This document shows positions 1-5,032 of a stretch of DNA of 5,032 nt, piece by piece. Source of the DNA: JAQGMO01 sp050954505 (GTDB lineage Bacteria > Pseudomonadota > Gammaproteobacteria > Burkholderiales > Burkholderiaceae_D); assembly GCA_050954505.1 (NCBI GenBank), contig JBPBPY010000186.1:1-5032 (forward strand). The letters are read 5' to 3'. The position numbers and the translations under genes were made by a program. Numbering within the stretch: the first letter of the stretch is position 1; each line of letters begins with the position of its first letter. The notes under the pieces are model-generated. The model had not been told where the DNA came from. It made no database searches and worked only from the letters and a program-made list of their open reading frames with translations.

Positions 1-422
1 AATGTCATCAGCACGGCATGGAAGGCAGCAATCGTCAGCGTGCTGTAAGCCAGCGTGGCGATGGCCACATGCCAGGGAAACAGGGCCGACTTGCCCAGCA
101 GCGGCACGACGCTGCCTGGAAACACCAGCGGCAGCAGGACCGCAACGGCAGCACAGGGCAGCACCAGCACCCGCAAGCCGTCGAGCGAGAAATTGCGGTT
201 TTCCAGCCAGTAGGCCGCCACCGACATCCACAAGGTGGCTGACAGAACGACCGCAAAACCCAGCCGCAAAGCACCCGGAGCGATGACGTCGCCGCCCAGT
301 GCGGCGCCATGCAGCAGCCAGCCGGCCACGGTGAGCATGGCGATGGGCGTGCGCCGCCGCGCCGGCAGGAAAGCAGCCACGGCGTAGATCAATGCTGCGA
401 GTAAAAACAGGATCTTCAACAT
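1..422 (-). CDS. ypjD: YpjD-type CcsA-family cytochrome c assembly membrane protein (5' part only)
   Basis: This is an integral inner-membrane protein of the cytochrome c assembly (CcsA/HemX-like) family. Such proteins are linked to haem handling or membrane protein biogenesis; the exact role of YpjD is not firmly settled. Reading starts at the ATG at 422-420 and stays open for 140 codons to the left edge, so the C-terminal part and stop are missing. Hydrophobic segments lie near residues 3-19, 27-44, 53-72, 85-102 and 117-139. Two His-containing motifs match E. coli YpjD as I recall it: WLLHGAAL (His38), and WHVAIATLAYSTLTIAAF (His118) in the last visible helix. A divergent ypjD next to ffh is also the E. 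coli arrangement, which supports the call. No strong Shine-Dalgarno precedes the ATG. A TAAACT box lies close upstream on the minus strand, without a good -35. The family is fairly certain; the symbol is given by homology and synteny. Confidence 0.85.
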   Translation of the reverse strand, partial: MLKILFLLAALIYAVAAFLPARRRTPIAMLTVAGWLLHGAALGGDVIAPGALRLGFAVVLSATLWMSVAAYWLENRNFSLDGLRVLVLPCAAVAVLLPLVFPGSVVPLLGKSALFPWHVAIATLAYSTLTIAAFHAVLMT

Positions 423-514
423 GCGCCGAGTTTACACCATCGGCCCGGCACAAATGAAATGCAAATGACCGGCTTCGGCTGGCCGCGCAGGACGGAAACC
501 GCGCAGCGCTGGAG

Positions 515-520
515 TAAAAT
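515..520 (+). promoter_or_regulatory. Possible -10 box for ffh
   Basis: TAAAAT matches the sigma-70 -10 consensus at five of six positions and lies 31 bases before the ffh ATG, in the 129-bp divergent spacer. No good -35 hexamer sits 15-19 bases upstream (the sequence there is GACGGA-like), and there is no extended -10 TG. The leader would be about 25 bases and has no obvious Shine-Dalgarno. It is a candidate by position and match only. Confidence 0.4.
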
Positions 521-551
521 GCCTGCTTTCTCTTCCAAGACCAAATCCATC

Positions 552-1919
552 ATGTTAGACAACCTGACCCAGCGTCTTGCCAAAGCCGTCAAGACCATGC
601 GCGGTGAAGCGCGCCTGACTGAATCGAATACCGCCGACATGCTGCGCGAAGTGCGGCTGGCACTGCTGGAGGCCGACGTGGCACTGCCGGCCGTGCGCGA
701 ATTCATCGCCCGGGTCAAGGAAAAGGCGCTTGGTGAAGATGTCATCGGTTCGCTCACCCCGGGCCAGGCCTTGGTCGGTGTGGTGCAAACGGAACTGGCC
801 GCCATCATGGGCGCCGATCTTGGACCACAGGCTTCGCAGCTCAGTTTCGCTTCGCAGCCGCCGGCCATCATCCTGATGGCCGGTCTGCAGGGCGCCGGCA
901 AGACCACCACGGTGGGCAAGCTGGCGAAATTCCTGCGCGAGAAAAACAAGAAAAAAGTGCTCACGGTCTCCACCGACGTCAACCGCCCGGCCGCCATTGG
1001 CCAGCTTGAAACGGTGACCAGACAGGTCGGCGCCGACTTCTTTCCATCGCTGACCACCGACAAGCCGGTCGACATCGCCCTGGCGGCACTGGACCATGCC
1101 AAGCGCCATTACTTCGATGTGCTGATCATCGATACTGCCGGACGCCTGGGCATCGATGAAGCCATGATGCTGGAAATCGGCGCCGTGCATGCGGCCGTCA
1201 AACCGATCGAAACCCTGTTCGTGGTCGACGCCATGCTGGGGCAGGACGCCATCAATACCGCGCGCGCCTTCAACGATGCGCTGCCCTTGACCGGCATCGT
1301 GCTGACCAAGCTCGATGGCGACGCCCGCGGTGGTGCCGCGCTGTCGGTGCGCCACATCACCGGCAAACCGATCAAGTTTGCCGGCACCGGGGAAAAGCTC
1401 GACGGCCTGGAAGCCTTCGATCCGCAGCGCATGGCCAACCGCATTCTCGGCATGGGCGATATCCTGGCGCTGGTGGAAGAAGCGCGCAAGGGTGTCGACA
1501 TCGCAGCGGCCCAGGACTTGGCGCAAAAGATCAAAGGCGGTGGCAAATTCGACTTGACCGACTTCAAGGCCCAGCTCGGGCAGATGAAAAAAATGGGCGG
1601 CATGGCCAATCTGATGGACAAACTGCCGGCGCAATTCCAGCAAGCAGCCAGCGGCGCCAACATGGACCAGGCTGAAAAACAGGTCAAGCGCATGGAAGGC
1701 ATCATCAATTCCATGACGCCGGCCGAACGCGCGCGGCCGGAATTGATCAAGGCGTCCCGCAAACGCCGCATTGCCACCGGTGCCGGTGTCCAGGTTCAGG
1801 ACGTCAACCGCATGCTGGCGCAATTCGATCAGATGCAGTCGATGATGAAAAAACTCAAAGGCGGCGGCATGATGAAAATGATGCGCGGAATGAAGGGCAT
1901 GATGCCGGGCATGCGTTGA
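552..1919 (+). CDS. ffh: Signal recognition particle protein Ffh (SRP54 homologue, GTPase)
   Basis: Ffh is the protein subunit of the bacterial signal recognition particle. It binds 4.5S RNA and hydrophobic signal sequences on ribosomes, and with the receptor FtsY directs inner-membrane proteins to the translocon by coupled GTP hydrolysis. The start at 552 gives MLDNLTQRLA and 455 residues, the usual length; in-frame ATGs at 459, 465 and 519 would add a tail that looks non-coding and overlaps the promoter region. The helical N domain covers about residues 1-95. The G domain follows, with the P-loop GLQGAGKTT (111-119), DTAGR (194-198), TKLDGDARGG (252-261) and GTGEKLDGLE (278-287). A Met-rich M domain begins near 325. 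Its RNA-binding segment (about 388-412) contains SMTPAERARPELI and SRKRRIATG, and the tail is the Met/Gly/Lys-rich MMKMMRGMKGMMPGMR. One oddity is DVNRPAA (142-148), where Ffh usually has DVYRPAA. The gene is intact and appears monocistronic. Confidence 0.98.
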   Translation: MLDNLTQRLAKAVKTMRGEARLTESNTADMLREVRLALLEADVALPAVREFIARVKEKALGEDVIGSLTPGQALVGVVQTELAAIMGADLGPQASQLSFASQPPAIILMAGLQGAGKTTTVGKLAKFLREKNKKKVLTVSTDVNRPAAIGQLETVTRQVGADFFPSLTTDKPVDIALAALDHAKRHYFDVLIIDTAGRLGIDEAMMLEIGAVHAAVKPIETLFVVDAMLGQDAINTARAFNDALPLTGIVLTKLDGDARGGAALSVRHITGKPIKFAGTGEKLDGLEAFDPQRMANRILGMGDILALVEEARKGVDIAAAQDLAQKIKGGGKFDLTDFKAQLGQMKKMGGMANLMDKLPAQFQQAASGANMDQAEKQVKRMEGIINSMTPAERARPELIKASRKRRIATGAGVQVQDVNRMLAQFDQMQSMMKKLKGGGMMKMMRGMKGMMPGMR

Positions 1920-1995
1920 ACTGCATCACGGCATGATCCTCGTTTTGCAATGCGGTTTTGCGATGCAGTTTCCGGCCGAGGTTCGAGCAAGGGTT

Positions 1996-2020
1996 CGCGC
2001 TGTATTTCAAGCCGCGTTTT
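1996..2020 (+). terminator. Weak possible terminator downstream of ffh
   Basis: CGCGCT (1996-2001) can pair with AGC(C)GCG (2010-2016) around an 8-base loop, with one bulged C, and TTTT follows directly (2017-2020). The stem is only six pairs with a bulge, so intrinsic termination would be inefficient. It lies 77 bases past the ffh stop, and no better candidate is visible between 1920 and 2188. Confidence 0.3.
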
Positions 2021-2053
2021 CTCCGGTTTTTCCCTATAGCGGCACCATAAAGA

Positions 2054-2080
2054 CAATGCGTGGCACTCTACCCACGATTG
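2054..2080 (+). other. Imperfect hairpin in the leader of the SWIB gene
   Basis: CAAT-G-CGTGG (2054-2063) can pair with CCACGATTG (2072-2080), nine base pairs with a single bulged G around an 8-base loop. No T-tract follows, so it is unlikely to be a terminator. It sits about 110 bases upstream of the SWIB start codon and could be an operator-like inverted repeat or an RNA leader structure. It may also be chance; no function is claimed. Confidence 0.3.
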
Positions 2081-2089
2081 CCGCAAAAT

Positions 2090-2109
2090 ACTTGCAAAAA
2101 ACACTTGCA
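2090..2109 (+). repeat. Direct repeat ACTTGCA, 13-bp period
   Basis: Two perfect copies of ACTTGCA lie at 2090-2096 and 2103-2109, separated by AAAAAC. The second overlaps TTGCAT (2105-2110), which could be a -35 element, although the best -10 candidate, TATTAG (2131-2136), is 20 bases away, which is too far. Spacing slightly above one helical turn would place both copies roughly on one face of the DNA, so a regulator site is possible. Confidence 0.3.
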
Positions 2110-2174
2110 TAGCGGCCGAAACACTCCCACTATTAGCGGTGCGTGAAATGGCGCAATATCCGAACACACATGTG

Positions 2175-2181
2175 AAGGAGG
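2175..2181 (+). promoter_or_regulatory. Strong Shine-Dalgarno site of the SWIB gene
   Basis: AAGGAGG is an almost ideal anti-16S match with a 7-base gap to the ATG at 2189. This decides the start: an in-frame TTG at 2183 lies only one base downstream of the site and cannot be used. The quality of the site suggests high-level translation, as expected for an abundant nucleoid protein. Confidence 0.9.
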
Positions 2182-2188
2182 TTTGAAG

Positions 2189-2692
2189 ATGGCAACAGCC
2201 AAAAAACCCGCGGCCACTAAACCGGTCGCCAAGAAGCCCGCAGCAAAAACAGCAGCACCTGCAGCAGCCAAGAAAGTCGCCGCCAAGGCAGCGCCAGCAA
2301 AAAAAGCAGCCGTGAAGACGGCCGCCAAAAAAGCTGCGCCAGTCAAGGCAGTTGCCAAGAAAGCCGCTCCAGCAAAATCAGCCGTTGCGAAAAAAGCCGC
2401 ACCAGCCAAGAAAGTCGCCGCAACGAAGTCCACCACGCCACGCAAGCCCAACGCCGCTTTCATGAAACCCATGACGCCGTCGGATACGCTGGCTGCAGTT
2501 GTCGGTACAACGCCATTGCCGCGTACCGAAGTCACAAAGAAGGTTTGGGAATACATCAAGAAGTTCAAACTGCAAGATGAAGCGAACAAACGCAACATCA
2601 ACGCAGATGACAAGCTGAAAGCTGTGTTTGGCGGCAAGTCGCAGGTATCGATGTTTGAAATGACGAAACTCATTTCGGATCACCTGAAATAA
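2189..2692 (+). CDS. SWIB/MDM2-domain protein with histone H1-like Lys/Ala/Pro tail
   Basis: The 167-residue protein has two parts. Residues 1 to about 85 are an almost pure Lys/Ala/Pro tail with recurring KKAAPAK and AAKKA motifs, like bacterial H1-type proteins and expected to be disordered and to bind DNA non-specifically. Residues about 90-167, from FMKPMTPSDTLAAVVG through KKVWEYIKKFKLQD to SMFEMTKLISDHLK, form a complete SWIB domain. That fold is best known from eukaryotic SWI/SNF subunits and MDM2 and also occurs in Chlamydia and many Burkholderiales. The family is generally annotated as SWIB or DNA-binding protein; its bacterial role is poorly defined, with a nucleoid-associated function being the reasonable inference. 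The N-terminal codons show no frameshift. The gene is monocistronic, with a strong ribosome site before it and a strong terminator 18 bases after its stop. The domain call is firm; the cellular role is inferred. Confidence 0.93.
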   Translation: MATAKKPAATKPVAKKPAAKTAAPAAAKKVAAKAAPAKKAAVKTAAKKAAPVKAVAKKAAPAKSAVAKKAAPAKKVAATKSTTPRKPNAAFMKPMTPSDTLAAVVGTTPLPRTEVTKKVWEYIKKFKLQDEANKRNINADDKLKAVFGGKSQVSMFEMTKLISDHLK

Positions 2693-2709
2693 TCTTCCTG
2701 CCGGAAGCC

Positions 2710-2745
2710 AAACAAAAACGCCCGCTCACGCGGGCGTTTTTGTTT
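2710..2745 (+). terminator. Strong intrinsic terminator after the SWIB gene, usable on both strands
   Basis: The inverted repeat pairs AAACAAAAACGCCCGC (2710-2725) with GCGGGCGTTTTTGTTT (2730-2745) through 16 uninterrupted base pairs and a TCAC loop. The GC core is followed by T5-G-T3 on the plus strand. The minus strand reads GCGGGCGTTTTTGTTT as well, because the A-rich left arm is its complement. It lies 18 bases after the SWIB stop and would also stop any leftward transcript from the 2747-3030 stretch. Confidence 0.95.
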
Positions 2746-2751
2746 GTGCTT

Positions 2752-2769
2752 TTATCCGATTTATCCGAT
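2752..2769 (+). repeat. Perfect 9-bp tandem duplication
   Basis: TTATCCGAT occurs twice without a gap (2752-2760 and 2761-2769), just beyond the terminator hairpin. It is probably a replication-slippage duplication. No function is evident. Confidence 0.85.
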
Positions 2770-2890
2770 TCGCTCTTTACGCTGCTTCCTCGTTTGCTTG
2801 CTTGTCTGCTGCTGCACCTGCTCTTCTGTTGCTCTTCCTGATGCGCGCATGTTTGCTGATCTGTTCAGTTTTTCTGATCCTGAACAGCTG

Positions 2891-2938
2891 GGTTTTCCTG
2901 ATGCGGTTCCGTCTGGTTTTCCTGACACACTTCGGTTT
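2891..2938 (+). repeat. Two degenerate 24-bp tandem units
   Basis: GGTTTTCCTGA begins both units (2891 and 2915); the two 24-base units agree at about 18 positions. The core TCCTGA also occurs at 2836 and 2878, so the four copies are spaced 42, 18 and 24 bases apart, all multiples of six. This suggests an old short-period repeat that has decayed, possibly once coding. Confidence 0.6.
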
Positions 2939-3311
2939 GCTCTTGCTTCATTCATTCTTTCGGCGCCCTTGCTTGTTTTTCTACCTGCTCTTTCATTGAC
3001 TCCTGCATTACGCTTTGGCTTGCCGCCTTAACTGTTTCCTTGTTCGTACCGGTATGGTGCCTTGCTTGCAGCGCAGCTTTTTACGGCCCGCAGAGCATGG
3101 CCCTTATCCATCGCTGACCAAGCCGCGTTTTGTTTCCACTCCGCCTGCCCGACTCCGGCAACATTTAACCGTGATCAAACAAATGCCGACGCACTACGCG
3201 CCAGTGTGAGCCAGCCATGTTCAAATCACGGCGTTCTGGCGACTGGTTGGGCGGTATTGCCAGGCGGCGCCAGCCGTTTCAAGATGTCCATGGAATAGGA
3301 TGGAAGCTCCC

Positions 3312-5032
3312 ATGTCAGCACCGATATCGAAGAAAAATCCCCGGCAGCAAACGCCCACTGAATCGCCTTCCCTGATATCGGCCAGCCAGCCGCCGGCTCA
3401 GGCACGTCTCGAGTTGCTCAAAGTCCGCTCGCGCCCCGCTGCAACAGACCAGGACAAGCACTTCAGCACCGTCACGCCGGGCGCGTCGAGACCCCAGCAG
3501 CCGCGCCGGCAACGCTCGCGCAGTTTGCAGCAGGTACCAAGCGAGCGGCGGCCGAAGTTGGCAAGTGCAGATTCGACGCCGAACCTGCCGCCGCCACGAC
3601 CCAGGAGCCCGGCCCCCGAACTGCGCCGGGCCTCTGCCCCAGGACTCAGGCAAGGCCATGACGCACCGCATTGCGGCACAACAGCGGCTGTACCGGATTC
3701 ACGTGCCGACAGTGCTTCGGCCGCGCATTCAATCCCGGCTTCAACTTCAACTTCAACTTCAACTTCAACTTCAACTTCAACTTCAACTTCAACTTCAACT
3801 TCAACTTCAACTTCAACTTCAACTTCAACTGCGTCTTCAGCGTCGACCTGGACTTCAACGTCCGCCACAGCCGCCACAGCAAGTATTGGTTCGAGCACCG
3901 CCAGAGCGACGGCCAGAAGCAGCAGAGAAACGCCAGCCACCACCACTGCAACAACCATCTCGACGCCCAGCGGCCCCATCCGAAAAAACCTCTCTGCACC
4001 GTCCAGTGCCCGGGTGCCGCACCGTACCGGCCGTGCAACGGCAACCATGCCGCCCGGCGGCGATGCCATCATCGAGCGCGTGACATCGCGGATGAACGTT
4101 CGCATCAAGCGGCGTTCGACTCCACCGGAATTGAAATATGCGGAGTATGGCAAACCGGTGCGCCCAGGCCGCAGCCGTTCCAACCCCAATTCACCCGCCA
4201 CAGTGAGCGGCGCATGGCGCACACGTCCGCCCGAAGCGTTTTTTTCCAGCGACGATTCGGATATCGACTCCGACACCAGCACCTCGTCATCAAGCTCTGG
4301 CGAAGAACGTGACCCCTGCCATCCGCTGCTGCTGTCGGCTTATGGAGAATTCCAGCACTATCTGCAAACGGCCAATCTTCTGGCTTCGTCTGCCATGCCA
4401 CTGACCCCGCCGGTCGCGCTGCAGGAAACCGGCCTGGCGCTGGAAGTCGAAGACATCATCACTTCGGCGGTGGAACGCTCTGGATCGGCCGGGCCGGAAG
4501 GACGATCAATACCAGCCGAAGCCGCCGAACCGGTAGCGCGCCGGATTGTCCATACCGTGGGCCTGGGCCAGCGTTTTGTGGAACTCGAACGGGCCAAGCA
4601 CAGCGATCCGCAAACCGGCCAGGTGCGGTTCGGCATCGATGGGCCGGACTTTTATTCCACCGTCAATCTCGATGTGGAACAGTTCGAAGCGTTTTATGCC
4701 ACCCATGTCGCCTTGCGCCAGTACCTGCATGAACAGATGGAAGAGTCGAGCCTGCAGAAGGAATACGCCAAACAGCTGGGCTCGCTGTTTGCCAGGGTCA
4801 AGGGCTTGACCTTGCCGGTGGCGCTGGCCGGCAAGCCGGCACCGCTGGTGCTGGGCGCCGGTTCGCCGGATCTGCTGCGCTATTCCACCGAACTCATCGA
4901 TGCGATTCATGGCGCGCACTCGCGCGGCACCTTGTCACCTCCCAACTGGGCGGTCTCGCGCATGGTGCCGCGGACCATCTTCAGCCTGATCAAACGCATC
5001 GATGTGCTCTACACCGGCCTGCTGCTCGAAGA
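3312..5032 (+). CDS. Large unrecognised protein with (Ser-Thr)15 tract, 3' end outside window
   Basis: I do not recognise a family. The frame is open from 3210 through the right edge; ATG at 3312 gives at least 573 residues. GGAAG (3302-3306) lies five bases before it. An in-frame ATG at 3300 (MEAP then MSAP) is the alternative start. Residues 1-143 are Pro/Ser/Arg/Gln-rich with a basic patch RRQRSR (65-70) and look disordered. Residues 144-173 are exact (ST)15, followed by a Ser/Thr/Ala-rich stretch to about 225. A second basic patch, RIKRRS (264-269), precedes an acidic-serine cluster (312-334: SSDDSDIDSD, then STSSSSSGEE). From about 336 the chain looks folded, with HPLLLSAYGEFQHYLQTAN, then GLGQRFVELERAKHSDP, GIDGPDFYSTVNLDVEQF and LFARVKGLTLPVALAG, and codon use becomes typical of the host. 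No signal peptide or membrane helix is visible. The layout would suit a surface, secreted or effector protein, but that is inference. No partner gene is visible. Confidence 0.85.
   Translation, partial: MSAPISKKNPRQQTPTESPSLISASQPPAQARLELLKVRSRPAATDQDKHFSTVTPGASRPQQPRRQRSRSLQQVPSERRPKLASADSTPNLPPPRPRSPAPELRRASAPGLRQGHDAPHCGTTAAVPDSRADSASAAHSIPASTSTSTSTSTSTSTSTSTSTSTSTSTSTSTASSASTWTSTSATAATASIGSSTARATARSSRETPATTTATTISTPSGPIRKNLSAPSSARVPHRTGRATATMPPGGDAIIERVTSRMNVRIKRRSTPPELKYAEYGKPVRPGRSRSNPNSPATVSGAWRTRPPEAFFSSDDSDIDSDTSTSSSSSGEERDPCHPLLLSAYGEFQHYLQTANLLASSAMPLTPPVALQETGLALEVEDIITSAVERSGSAGPEGRSIPAEAAEPVARRIVHTVGLGQRFVELERAKHSDPQTGQVRFGIDGPDFYSTVNLDVEQFEAFYATHVALRQYLHEQMEESSLQKEYAKQLGSLFARVKGLTLPVALAGKPAPLVLGAGSPDLLRYSTELIDAIHGAHSRGTLSPPNWAVSRMVPRTIFSLIKRIDVLYTGLLLE
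3739..3830 (+). repeat. 6-bp microsatellite, 15 exact TCAACT units, coding for (Ser-Thr)15
   Basis: Positions 3741-3830 are 15 identical TCAACT units, and two further bases (3739-3740) continue the period, giving 92 perfect bases. The unit length is a multiple of three, so gain or loss of copies lengthens or shortens the Ser-Thr linker without shifting frame. No synonymous drift is seen among copies, which points to recent or ongoing slippage. The flank after 3830 (GCGTCTTCAGCGTCGACC and on) looks like a diverged extension rich in Ser and Thr. Five of the six reading registers through the tract have no stop, which produces long false frames (Leu-Gln, Asn-Phe, Glu-Val, Lys-Leu). Confidence 0.98.

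Larger units (their letters stand above)
2747..3299. other. Gene-free stretch, pyrimidine-skewed in its first half
   Basis: I find no convincing gene, RNA or promoter here. From about 2750 to 3010 the plus strand is very rich in T and C (runs such as TTTTCCTG, GCTTGCTTGTCTGCTG), so both strands stay open by composition. The plus strand reads a Leu/Phe/Cys-rich chain whose only start lies inside the terminator. The minus strand reads a Ser/Gly/Lys/Arg/Gln-rich chain (open 3027-2761) using AGA, TCA, GGA and GCA codons, unlike ffh. From about 3030 to 3299 base composition returns to normal and the short frames there lack good ribosome sites and family features. It could be a decayed gene, an expressed RNA on the minus strand, or spacer. 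Confidence 0.6.

Noticed and set aside
459..551. N-terminal extension of Ffh starting at 459, 465 or 519
   Set aside because: The 455-residue form from 552 begins exactly like other Ffh proteins, and the extension covers the promoter candidate.
555..1823. Minus-strand open frame of 422 codons inside ffh, and a similar one at 416-1102
   Set aside because: They are antisense to a complete, motif-verified ffh and are explained by GC-rich third positions. Their translations show no family.
1921..1968. Inverted repeat CTGCATC/GATGCAG just after ffh, considered as its terminator
   Set aside because: The stem is only seven base pairs with a 34-base loop and no T-run follows.
2068..2673. Minus-strand frame of 201 codons with Ala/Phe/Leu-rich, membrane-like segments
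   Set aside because: It is the antisense reading of the Lys/Ala tail codons of the SWIB gene (AAG and GCC read backwards give hydrophobic residues).
2761..2955. Minus-strand 64-codon frame, Ser/Gly/Lys/Gln-rich
   Set aside because: No good Shine-Dalgarno, atypical codons and low complexity. It was not called as a gene but is kept as a finding because of the terminator beyond it.
2931..2963. Two TTCGG motifs upstream of the large gene, considered as an hrp-type box for type III secretion regulation
   Set aside because: The gap between them is 23 bases, not the 15-16 of known boxes, and they lie about 350 bases from the start codon.
2744..3031. Plus-strand 95-codon frame with a Cys/Leu-rich, signal-peptide-like start
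   Set aside because: Its start is a TTG inside the terminator stem, with no ribosome site. The hydrophobicity follows from the pyrimidine skew.
3398..4282. Minus-strand open frame of 294 codons with a long Glu-Val repeat
   Set aside because: It is antisense to the 3312 gene, and its length is created by the microsatellite, which has no stop in this register. It lacks family features.
3565..4312. Plus-strand frames with Leu-Gln (3565-4083) and Asn-Phe (3671-4312) repeats, and the minus-strand Lys-Leu frame (3646-4044)
   Set aside because: These are other registers of the same TCAACT tract. The Ser-Thr register continues for more than 570 codons and has normal codon use downstream, so it is the real one.
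1..5032. CRISPR array, tRNA, rRNA or insertion sequence
   Set aside because: No spaced repeats with unique spacers, no cloverleaf-like or rRNA sequence, and no transposase frame or terminal inverted repeats were seen. The only regular repeat is the coding microsatellite.

Overview
The window looks like chromosomal DNA from a GC-rich betaproteobacterium, probably order Burkholderiales and plausibly Oxalobacteraceae or a relative. This rests on codon use, on an Ffh that closely resembles the proteobacterial type, and on a SWIB-domain protein with a histone H1-like Lys/Ala tail, a combination typical of Burkholderiales. The family-level placement is inference.

Layout. (1) 1-422, minus strand: the N-terminal 140 codons of a YpjD/CcsA-type membrane protein, cut by the left edge. 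(2) 423-551: a short divergent promoter region. (3) 552-1919, plus strand: complete ffh, the SRP GTPase. The ypjD/ffh divergent pair is also found in E. coli, so this is conserved core synteny. (4) 1920-2188: a leader region with a weak possible terminator, an imperfect hairpin and a short direct repeat. (5) 2189-2692, plus strand: a complete 167-residue protein with an H1-like basic tail and a C-terminal SWIB domain, preceded by a near-perfect Shine-Dalgarno site and followed by a strong hairpin terminator that could work on both strands. (6) 2747-3299: about 550 bases with no convincing gene, strongly pyrimidine-rich on the plus strand in its first half and carrying short degenerate repeats. 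(7) 3312 to the right edge, plus strand: at least 573 codons of a large unrecognised protein with no stop in the window. It has a disordered, basic, Pro/Ser-rich N-terminal half, an exact (Ser-Thr)15 tract encoded by a 6-bp microsatellite, an acidic poly-Ser cluster, and then an ordered-looking, ordinary-codon C-terminal region.

The first three genes are housekeeping or chromatin-associated functions: membrane cytochrome/haem biogenesis, co-translational membrane targeting, and a nucleoid-type DNA-binding protein. The right third is accessory in character. The long open frame at 3312 is the most interesting item. It is easy to miss because it runs off the edge and because the microsatellite opens long false frames in other registers. 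Its architecture would suit a surface-associated, secreted or effector-like protein, but no family was recognised and nothing in the window proves export.
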